Shown piece by piece: positions 1 through 10,100 of a stretch of DNA of 54,662 nucleotides. Within the stretch, counting starts at the first letter, position 1. Each line of letters starts with the position of its first letter. The DNA lies in the NCBI GenBank assembly GCA_032358255.1, contig JAULBX010025864.1, positions 1 through 54,662 of the forward strand, in the 5' to 3' direction. Under the pieces are notes generated by a model that did no database searches, was not told where the DNA came from, and was given only the letters and a program-made list of their open reading frames with translations. This DNA comes from Heterotrichella gracilis. Lineage: Eukaryota > Sar > Xanthophyceae > Tribonematales > Xanthonemataceae. Position numbers and translations under genes: made by a program.

Positions 1-271
1 CCCCCCCCAGCCCATGTTGGACGGGTGGCGCAGTTGCCTGGCAAGGGGCGCTGGCCGGGCCCATGTTGCTGGCTTTTTACTATCTGGGGCTAGGCGCATA
101 GCATGCTGCTAGCCCACCATTCTGGTTGCAGTGCATGGCACACACCATACAACAGCTGGTCAACCCATGCACCTGCAGCCCATCTCGTATACGCTCCCGC
201 TCCTACCCATACTCCTGCTTGTGAATAGCGCCTCCCTCCGTCCCTCCCACCCCCCTTTCCCCCACACCCAG

Positions 272-451
272 GTGTGCGCCATTGAGGCCGTGAAGCTTGA
301 CGAGCTTGACCCCGAGTCAGTGCGCGCGGGGCTGCAGGAGTACACAGCCAAGCTGGCGGCAGTGCAGGCCAAGGGGGATGACTACGAGGTGGCGGCGGCG
401 CAGATAGGGGTGGAGGTGTACTCTGCAATGAACTCAGCGCTGGGCCAGTAA
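272..451 (+). CDS. Mitochondrial ATP synthase F1 delta-prime subunit, C-terminal exon (partial gene)
   Basis: Last coding exon of a gene that begins before the window. It follows a pyrimidine-rich acceptor ending at 271 and encodes 59 residues before TAA at 449-451. The residues match the helical C-terminal domain of the plant and algal mitochondrial subunit called delta-prime (bacterial epsilon): an AIEAVKLDELDPESVRAGL block, then YTAKLAAV, then AQIGVEVYSAMNSAL. In the family this subunit sits on the gamma central stalk of F1 in the mitochondrial matrix. I could not identify the previous exon in bases 1-271, which read as intron. The family call comes from recognising the terminal motif; the rest of the protein is not visible. 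Confidence 0.8.
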   Translation: MCAIEAVKLDELDPESVRAGLQEYTAKLAAVQAKGDDYEVAAAQIGVEVYSAMNSALGQ

Positions 452-1641
452 GGATACAGCGCTGGCGCCACCCTGCAGTGGCCTCTCGCTTGGGCTGTAG
501 TGGTGGTGAGAGGGTGGTGGCGGAGGGGTGGTGGCGAAGGGGAGAGGGCGTGCAGCAAGTTGGGTTGCTGCTGGTGCTCTGGCGGTAACCTGGCGTGCGC
601 AGCGCATGTGGAGGCTCATGGTGCATCCGTTCGTAGGGGGTAATCTCCTAATGGGGCAGCTTGGCTGGTCATGCACCCCCCCGCTTGTGTGTCAGTGGTG
701 CCTTTGTGGAGATGTGTGCTTGTGGCATTTGTGGCCCTGGGGTTAGGGTTTTGGGGGGCATGTGTGGAACACAGGCATGGTGGTCCACAGGCACAGTCAG
801 GTTGTGTGGCGGGGGCGGGTAGTACTCCTGGAGGGCAAGGGTTTTGCTGCGTATAGAAGGTTTTGTGAGTCTGTGTTAGGCAGATCTGCAGCGAGAGCGT
901 TGTGCAATTGCTGCGCAAATTAAATTGGATAATGTATGGTTATGGAAGTGATGCCATGGCAGTGCTTCATGTCTTGTGGACAACAGCATGACGATTGTCA
1001 TAATCATTGTTGTCGCTTAGCCTATGGGTCTGCGACTCCAGGCTGATGTGGCCCACAGCATGGTACACAGTAGCAACTGTAACAATTATTGTAAAAACAG
1101 TTCTACTCTCAGACTGAGTGGCGTTGAGCCTCAACTATCGGATACAGTAACTGTAACCAAGGGGTAATAACCTATAAAAGGACAACGTTAAGTTATCCTA
1201 CAAATATGCTGCAACCAACTGTGCACAGAGACTGAGAATTGGATTCAATCACAGTGACCGGAAATTGCGCAATATTGATATGATTGAAGTCCCATGTTCT
1301 AGGCCCTGGGGGCGCAGCTGGGTGGCAACCATGGGCCGGGGTCATTGTTAATCACTGGCGCCAGCTGGTAAACTTCCTAATGACTCATCGGATTTGGATC
1401 CACACTCTCAGACTGAGTACTACGTCATTCAAATAATTCGCATCCACACTCATGAGAAATAATTCACATGCGAGCCTTCAAGTCACTGTGCACTGGAAGG
1501 CTCGCATCTCGTTGAGCAAATGTTGCTTAAAGATGCAGCATGCCATTAATGACAATTGTCATCGTAATATACGTATACGTGTTGGCGTACGCCTGGACTA
1601 CCCTAGGGCCTGGCTGGATTAATCCTAATAATTGAAATTAG
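452..1641. other. Convergent intergenic region between the ATP synthase subunit and PHYLLO
   Basis: No coding sequence recognised. Both flanking genes end into this stretch, so it holds two 3' untranslated regions and spacer. From about 900 it is clearly more AT-rich than the genes. It contains an inverted repeat at 1468-1507, two copies of a CTCAGACTGAGT palindrome-like motif (1108-1119 and 1407-1418), a TATA-like CCTATAAAAGG near 1171, and several short palindromes between about 1550 and 1610. TGTAA elements near 1077 and 1093 resemble the algal polyadenylation signal but lie far from the ATP synthase stop. Confidence 0.6.
1468..1507. repeat. Perfect 12-bp inverted repeat (stem-loop)
   Basis: The left arm at 1468-1479 (ATGCGAGCCTTC) is the exact reverse complement of the right arm at 1496-1507, with a 16-nt loop. 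It lies 135 bp past the PHYLLO stop codon, in that gene's 3' region. It could be an RNA hairpin in the PHYLLO 3' UTR or the relic of a small inverted-repeat element. No function can be assigned. Confidence 0.6.
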
Positions 1642-4121
1642 CTAACAGGATGCATTGTTCAACAAGTTGTCCATATCATTGAGCAGTGTTGTCAACACTG
1701 ACAGAAATTTGTGCGGTTGCTCCACATGCACGGCATGCCCACTCCCCTCTACTATGGTACAACCCCAATCAGTACCCGCTGACCCACAGAGCACCCCCAC
1801 CCTGTGGCTGCCATCCCCATTTCCATTCCCATTCTTATTCCCATTGCCATTGCCCGAGTCATTAGAAAGCAGGCTGGGTCCCTCCACTTGTGCTAAACTG
1901 TGCATCTCTCTTGCCAGCTGGGCAAATTTGGTGTCCAATGTCCCTGCCACAAAGGCTAAGCGGGGCTGGGTGGAAGCCAGGCTGGGCCAGTAGTCAGGCT
2001 GGCGGCCGGGGCTCATGGCTGTGGGGGTGGGGGGTGACGAGGGGTCACAATCAGGACACATGCATACCATATGCACAAACTTTACATTGACAAGCCTTGG
2101 GGATGGCATGATGCACACAAGGCATTGGATAATGATATCGCATGCCAATTACGCAGAATGGCACGGTATTAATACCAGCTTGGCCTGGAATGAAAAAATG
2201 CAAGGTGGGACCAAATGGTACTACCGTGTTTAATTTTCAAAGAATTGCAGCAACTGGATTTGCAACCAAAAAGTAGAAACTGAGGCAGCCACATGACCAC
2301 CATGTTTGACCTGTGCCACATTCCCACGTTGGCCACCAAAAGTCCCAACCCCCTACCTGCCAGTGCCGCCGCCAAGCTGTGCTGGTCCCCCCCCTCGCCC
2401 CGCCGCCCCGCCAGCGCTGGGAAGCAGGGGTGGGCCCGGAGTGTGTCCCACAGGGGGGCAGCGTACCAGTGGCGCACAAAGGAGCGCGTGCCACCCATCG
2501 CCAGGGCAGACGCCAGTTCATCATCGCGCTGCACACGCTGGGCCCGAGCGGAAGGGCCTGCAGGGGGTGGGGTAGGGGTGGGCAGGGGCAATGGAAGAGA
2601 ATAGTCTGCACATAAGCAACGGGGAGGGCGGTGCACATATCGGCAACGCACTAAGCTTGTTAGCATGGTTGGGAGCCAGTAAAGCAACACATGCAACTTG
2701 GTAACTGTACAAGGTTAAGGTTCAGTGGTTAAGACTGGTCGAACACCCAACCACGTTCCAGTGCCCGCTTGCCATGCCAAGGTGGTGTGCAAGAGGCCCA
2801 TACGGCAGGCAATGTTTTGATAATGGTGTGTGCCTGTGTCAGCCTGCATGAAGACCGAGACCCACCTTTGATCCCCGCAGTGGCTGACACTATGACCGCC
2901 CCCCTGACTGTGTGCGGGTGGTCTACAGCCAGCGCCAGCGCCAGGCGGCCACCCAGCGAATATCCCACCAGGGTGCACCCTGCAGGTGGCCATACACACG
3001 ACAGTGAGGGGGGGCACAGGACTCAATAGCACCAGCCTGCAGAGATGCTAGCTTACAGCATGCAACCTCCGGACCAATTCCCTTGTGTTGCCATCCCCTC
3101 CCTGCACAGACATCAGTTCATCCCAGCAAGTAACCGCCCCTGCCCACCCTATCTCCTCCCTCCCCTTCCCTCACCTTGCAGCCCCAGCTCAGTCAGTGCC
3201 TGCGCCAGTGCTGCCGCCACAGCCTCCACACCCATGCACTTACCCACTGAACCCTCACACAGGACACGATATTGCGCAGGGGTGGGAGCGAAAAGGAGGG
3301 ATCTGTACGGGGAGCAGGTGAGGGAGTTAGGCAAATTGCGTACATGTGATCCCGCCATGTGGGTGTGGAGCATCCTGGTGGCAGGCGGAGCAGGGGCCTT
3401 TGTAATACTGCATTCCACTGCGTGAATGGAGCCCAGGCCACGCATGTCAATGTAATCGCCCTGATGCATGCGACCAGCGAGGCCTTAAAGCTACACACGC
3501 ATGGCAAGGCATACAACAGAAGATCAAAAACGAGTGTGCGGATAGCCATGTGGCCTTCAGGTGCCGCTACATGTGACCACACCTCAGCGCCAGCGGGTCA
3601 TCCCCACGCAACACAATGCTGCTTCTGCCATGCCCCGGCAGATCCAGCGCAATGCATCGCCTGCCTGAGGCTGCAAGCGCCGCCATGTGGGGCAGCCAGT
3701 CCTCGCCGCATCCCAGGAAGCCATGCAGGAAGACCACAGGGGACTGATGGGCATCTGACGAGGCTGGCGGGAAATGAGCCGAGGGCCGCATCTCTGTGAC
3801 CCTAAATGAGTAGGTGGCTTCTAGGGTGTCCACCGTGTGGTGCCACTTGATGGGTTCCTGGGTAGCGCACCACGACCCCCCTACATGCCCACACGCCGCA
3901 TCAGCACTTGATGCAGCATGCCGTAGGGTTGCCTCCATCCCCTCCACACTGATGCCATACCCTCCCCCTTGGCTGCCCTGCGGGGGTGGCGCCACGTCAG
4001 CCCCAAACCACCGCCCCGTGGCCAGGCCGTGCGCTGTGCCCGCAGCCGCAGGGGTGGCAGCCGCCAGCGCTGCCGCCGCCGCCAACCCCACCGCGCTCTC
4101 AAAAGCTGAGCTGATGACCAC
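1642..4121 (-). other. PHYLLO MenH module: SHCHC synthase, alpha/beta hydrolase fold
   Basis: Five exons: 4121-3583, 3302-3175, 2979-2866, 2557-2357 and 2018-1642. The first carries the end of MenC, a low-complexity linker, then [15 protein letters not shown] and [11 protein letters not shown]. The nucleophile elbow is GYSLGGR (Ser), the acid is in VAGTLDTKF (Asp) and the histidine is in [11 protein letters not shown], so the MenH triad is complete. A GRQPDYW motif typical of the family is also present. A run of Asn-Gly pairs (about 1800-1850), encoded by a simple repeat, is inserted just before the last catalytic strand. The frame closes as NNASC-stop. Confidence 0.9.
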
Positions 4122-7100
4122 CTGCAGCCGCAAAGCGGTCAAATCCCCACCCAGCCAGCCACACCCAGCGCTACACGTTGGTACCAGGTCAGCGAATCAG
4201 ACTTGCTTGCTCGAGGCCAGGAGTTTAGGGGTGTGGGTTTCATTCAGAGCATCCCGGTGTCGGTCTAGGCAAAGAGGTTGCACCCTGTCTCATAGCCTAT
4301 GCAACACAGGCTGAACAGAGTACAGAACAGCAATCATAGAATGCTGTTGGCCAGGGAAAAGCTGCACATCAGGAGAGGACAGGTCCCCACCTTGAGCCCG
4401 CGCTTCTCTCCCCACACCGCCAGCCTCTGCGTCTCCTCCCAACCCCCCACCACAGAAGGCTTCACCACCAGCGCCACCACGCCGCTGCCCTCCCCCACCA
4501 AACCCTCATCGGGGTGGTTAGGCCCAACCAGACCTAGGCACATGCACGCACACCAGTTGGCAACAAAATGGCAGGCACGACATATGCAATGATTAGGAGT
4601 GCATGTAGGTCGTGTCATTGCCTGCAACCCAACCACATCAGGTTGCAAGATGCACCCATTCATCACGCACTCTGCAGTTATGTGTGCCCACACAGCCATA
4701 TCCCCACCTTGGTCTATCGCCTCATCCAGCGCCACTCGCATGCCAGTGGCCGCATGGAACGCCGCCACATCCCCCGGTTGTGCACATGGCTCCTCAATGT
4801 ACTCCATCCCAGCCGGCGCAGCAGCGTTGCCAAACTCTTGTGCCTGCAATATAAAAGTGAAAATCATGAGGAGAACCGGGAGATAGTGTAACGGAGGGAA
4901 GTGAGTACCTGTATTCTATTGAACTTTATGCAATCAATCCTCAGGTCTGGACATTATATGGTTACCACGGTTTCACCTGCTTGGCCAATATACATGCACA
5001 CAGTATGGCTTGGGACAGCTTATGAAGACTTGAACTTCCTTCTTAGGTGCTTGCTGCACACCCCAGCCGGTAAATGTGGCTCCCCACCTGTTCCAAAGTC
5101 CATGCCTGGTTTGCATCCGCTCTCAGCGCCACGTCTGACCCCAGGGCCTCCCGCACAGCCACCACCATGTGTGCATCAGCGGAGGGGGAGGGGCTGCGGC
5201 CAACCTAGAGGGAAGGGAGAGGATTTCGTGGCATGAGGCAATGCTGTATGCATGTACAAGCTTTGGATAGTTGACCACTATGTTGCAGCGCTTTGCAAGT
5301 GCGTGAGTACTGTTTGGTCAAAGAACAGCGGCGCCTTTCCACCCCATTACCTTGATTTTGATTGTCTTGCACCCCTCCTGCACCAGCACCTGCGCCTGGG
5401 CCACTGCATCCGCTTCATCAGCAGCGCTGAGCATGCCATTTAGCGCCACACCCTCCCCCTCCTCCACCCCCACCAGGCCACACACCCCCACGCCGCACGC
5501 AGCCGCAAGCGCAGTTAGCACCGCAGTCTCCAGTGCAAATCGGACAGAGGGCAGCAGGTCGGTGGCTGCGACACCAACTGTGGAGTGCAGCCAGTGTGAC
5601 AGGTTCCCGCCCAGGCAGGCCACTGCCGGGTTGATATGCACCCCCTGGTGGCAGGGGAAGATTGTGTGAGCCTTGCTGCATGTATATATCCACAAACCTT
5701 GTCCACTGGAGGCATTGTGACCCGATACATATGCCATGCTAGCTAGGGAGGGCATAGCCTGGCGCTGCCGGGGGTAATTTTCCCACTGACCACCTGAGGT
5801 TGCAGCGACCTGAAGCAGGATCCGTGCTTGGGCCCAAAACAGTGAACAGGTGCAGTACCACCCACATTTAGGCCCCAACGTACCTTCAGTAACGAGGCCA
5901 TGAGTGCCAGTTGCTGGGTTGCCTCCTGGGTTGTTTCCCTGTGCAGGCCAGGCAGGGGGGCAGCCTCACCCACCCCCCACAGCATGCCCTGCGCCCCCTC
6001 CACCCCCAGCCGCACCAGCACACCCTGCCGGTGGGTGGCGGCGGTGCCGGTGGTGGTGGTGGAAAGGGGTGCCACCAGGGGGAGAGAATAATGTTGGAGC
6101 TCCAGGCAGCGGATGGTGGGACCAAGGGGCATGGGGAATGGTGCGGGGAGGGCGCCTGCAACACAGCACTGTTAAGTCAGTGCCCACCCAAATGTTGACC
6201 TTTGCCACTTGCTAGCTATGCGATTCGTCCTTTGATAAAGTCCTTTTATAGCTTGCTCCCCATGCAACCAGCACAGATATCATATTTCAGGGGCTTGCAA
6301 TGAGATCAACATTGCTGGGACCATAACGACATCCCACATGCAAACCCTGTCGCACCCCTTCACACAGTGTGTCCTCCCTCTACCCCTTTGCCTACCTGGT
6401 GCCAGCCCAGCCGCCGCCAGCGCCCGGCGCACCACCTGCCCCACCGCCTGCGCCACCGCCCTGTGCTGCCCAGCCACCTCCCCGCGCTGCGTCACCACCT
6501 CAACCACCGAGTGGCGGTTCAGGCGCCAGGCGGCAGCCAGCGCCCCCGCCAGCTGCGCACTCGCAGTCACGCGCTGGTGGGGCACTCCATGCGCGCGGCA
6601 CATGCCCGCCAGATCCACATGCTGCGGGGTCTCCCACAGGGGGGTGAACACGTCGCGCGGCAGCGCATCGGCAATGGGCAGGAAATTGAAGATCCCTCCA
6701 CCCCCGTTGTTGACCAGGAGAACCGTCAGGGGGGCGCGGGAATCCCCCTCGCGTAGCAGGTTGAGGCCGTTGATGTCATGCAGGAATGACAGGTCACCCA
6801 GAAGGAGGGTCACACCGCGTCCTAGCCCGTCGGCAAACCCAGCCGCGGTGGACAGCACCCCGTCGATGCCGCTGGCACCGCGGTTGGCGCTGACAGGCAC
6901 GCCCACACCTGCAGGGGGAAGGTAGCCATGGGTGGGAGGAGGGTACTGGCATGAGTGTCATGTGTGGTGGCTGGTGATCGAACGCCGCAGGGTGGGCAAA
7001 GGGTGGGTTTGCAAAGAAGACCTGGGATTGGTGGCCCAGTGCCCCTATGTGCTGTCAATACCCTACATGGCGTGGCTGCGCACCTGGTGGGGGTTGCACC

Positions 7101-10100
7101 AGCGGCCGTGTGGTGCCCTGGCCCCTCTCGCTGCGCTGTGTCCCGAACATGTCCATGTCCCTGATGGGCATGCTGTTGCCGATGAACAGGCCCTCGCCTG
7201 CAGGAAGCGGGGAACAAAGTGATGCATGCACAGCCACACAGCCTAGCCACACACATGCATGGTCAACACTGCCTGAAGTCCCACCACTTCTACCACCACT
7301 CCCACAGTGCAGCCACCTACCATGGCAGGCATGGCCAGGCACCATCCTCATTTGGACATCGAACATGCTCCACATACACCTGGCACACATTAGCATGTGC
7401 ATTTGCATACGTGCATGAGAATGCACACATCCACATGCAGCGGCACACAGAACCATATTCCACCTCTCCTCCCCGCTGCACACCCTCCCAGTTCCCTCAC
7501 CTTGCGGTATCTCCCTTGCCAGTATGCGCGCCACCTGGGGCTCGCTCACCTCACCCAGCAGCGGCAGGCGCGCGTCTATGGCCCGACCCGCCACACCGTC
7601 CAGCATGTGCCAGGTGTCCAGCCAGGAGGGGTGCGCATGTGGCCCACCCGCCGCTTCCAGGTGGCGGGAGAGGGCTGCGGCCAGTGCTGGCAGTGGGGTG
7701 GAGATGCGGTGAGTGACCAGGTGCGCGGGGTCGTGGCGCAGGGGGGAGGCATCCGCGTACACCCACTGGGTAGGTCGCCTGCGGGTGTCAACATGAATTA
7801 ACTTTAGTGCTCAGTGTGTGCAGGCAGCAACCAGTAACATCTGCACATTAGCTGACAGCCGTGGCGGAATGTAACCACTTTCATGGGATACCTGCAGAAT
7901 ACCTGTGCACTTATCCAATGTGAACCAATGGCCTGTCAGGGAGGCCGTGACCAATGGTCACTCGTGAGTGACTCACTCACCACACCGTAGATGGGCACCA
8001 ACATCCGTCATGTAGTGGGCTCAAAACCACAATTAAACGTGCTTATTGCAAGCAAGGGGTGCTACTTACCCTGATGAGGGTAGGTCATTGAGCGCCGCCC
8101 ACTCCATGAACTGCCCCACCCGCTTGGATGTGATCCTCCCGCCAAGCTGCAGCACAACTTGGGGCTGGAGAGGCTGCCAGTGCTGGGATCCACACGCGAG
8201 GATTTGGTCGGTGGTGGCTAGTATGGCAGGGGATGTGGAGGCGGTGGCAGGTTCATGTGCAGAGCCAATCCGCAGACCTGAGACAAGGGGAAATGGTTGG
8301 CGAGTTGGCATGTAGTCTGTGCAGCACGGCAACACGCCAGCCGCCTAACTCCCCATCAATGGGCCTGGAAACAGCGCGCGCCAGGATCACAGCGTAAATT
8401 CCTCGACTCTTGCATTCTCATTACTACAAATCGTACGTGCAGGAAATATCTCTGCAAATGAATCCCACACCGCCCTTCGTGATGATTGCGGCCCCCACCT
8501 GACAACACGTCCGCCGCTACCGGCCACCTCAGCACCGCCCCTATGTGTGCAGCAGCAATCACATCCGCTGGGCTGGCCATCTCCCCGACCACAACCAGCC
8601 CTCGGGTGGTGGTGGTGAGGAGCTGGAGGGCGGCAGCCATGGGGCCGGTGGCTATGGTGGTTGCTGGTGGCGGCGCGATGGTTGTTGTGAATGGGAGGCT
8701 GCTGCGCTCCCAATGGTGCAGGCCCTGTGCGGGAGCCGAGTGCAGGAAGGTCAGCACGAAATAAACCCATCGATAAATGCAACGGATTGTAAAACACAGG
8801 AAGGAGGAGAGCAAACAAAAATTACAGCAGCCTCGCCAGGCACCTTTGCGATTCCAACATCACTGCAAAACGACAACTTATTGCAAGAGGACATGCACAG
8901 GTGTAAGCGGCATCAACACCACAAGCACAAGCACATGCAGGTGCATATAGCCGCGGAACCACATTTGTCCCCCCCTTTACACCTCACCCACCCCCACCTG
9001 CAGCGCCTGCCCCCTGTCCCACTCCTCCTCCAGTGGCGCCAGTGGCTCCCTGAACTGCATGTTGAGGTGCACGGGGCCGGGTGGGGTGCCGCACGCGTGG
9101 CGCAGCGCGGTGGCCACAGCAGTGAGCAGGGGGCGCAGGGGGTTACCAGGGGTGGGGGGCGGGATGTCGGCGGACCAGCGCGTGTAGGAACCAAATATCT
9201 TCACCTAACGGGTGGCAGGGCGCATTCAAAGGGTTACGTTTTGGAGTTTAGGCGGCATTTCAAGGACATTTCTGTGGACAAATTGTAGAGTCAACCCTGA
9301 AGCAGAATGCAATGCAATGTGTATGTGGGACTGAGTGGGCTCAGTGCTTGAAAGTATCATCGGAGGGTCTTAATCACCTCAAGAACACGGACCAAGATCA
9401 TATCGTCATCGCCCACAGGTAAAGGCATGCATGGTGCAAGCATATGTGCAGAAAGTCCACTAAACCCTTAGCTCCCACAGCCTGTGTGGAAACCAAAGCT
9501 CTTCACCTGAAAGAGGGCAGGTCATAATCCATATGTTTAGGGTTTGGGACAAGGGTTTGTGGTGTATGGCACACTTGGTCCAAATTTCTAAGACCAAAAC
9601 GAAGAGGCAATTTCAAGTCAACCCCTTGACAGCGGGGGCTGAAACTATGCCTCAGTGCCAAGCATGCTTCAGTGCCGGCTACACAATGTAATGCAATGTG
9701 TGTGGGACTGAGTGGGCTCAGTGCTTGAAAGTATCATCGGAGGGTCTTAATCTCCTCAAGAACACGGACCAAGATAATATCATCATCGCCCACAGGTCAA
9801 GACACGCATGTATATGCATCTGCAACAATTCCAGAAAAAATGACAACAGATCAGGAAAGGACGATAAAAAGCCTTGTCGCAGCATGCCGCAGTCCAAATT
9901 GACCATAGCCACCTCCCGATTGAGATTCTTCAACATGGCGAGGCAAACCCTGGCCACCCAGACACATTGGACACGACTCCCTCACCTGATCAATCGTCTG
10001 ATTCGCCCCTGTGTCCCGCAGCTCCCCCGGCCGATCTGCAGTGATGGCCAGCAGCGGCACACCCGCGCACGCAGCCTCAACCACCGCAGGCAGCAGGTTG

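Larger units (their letters stand above)
9205..9985 (-). other. PHYLLO intron (781 nt) with an internal tandem duplication
   Basis: Intron between the GANQTID exon and the IFGSY exon of the MenD module. About 300-380 bp has been duplicated head to tail. One copy covers the true acceptor and start of the downstream exon (about 9176-9221) and the first snoRNA; the other covers a degenerate acceptor and exon start (about 9478-9523) and the second snoRNA. The snoRNA-containing blocks (about 9310-9420 and 9690-9797) differ by about four substitutions and one 2-nt indel over roughly 110 nt, so the duplication is recent or the block is under selection. Confidence 0.85.

Noticed and set aside
1171..1181. 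TATA-box-like CCTATAAAAGG
   Set aside because: It lies between two gene 3' ends with no coding or RNA gene downstream on either strand, so it is not supported as a promoter.
6156..6395. Candidate second C/D snoRNA in a PHYLLO intron (CTGA, ATGATAT and CTGA on the minus strand)
   Set aside because: No acceptable C box next to a terminal stem, and no guide segment that I recognise as complementary to rRNA.
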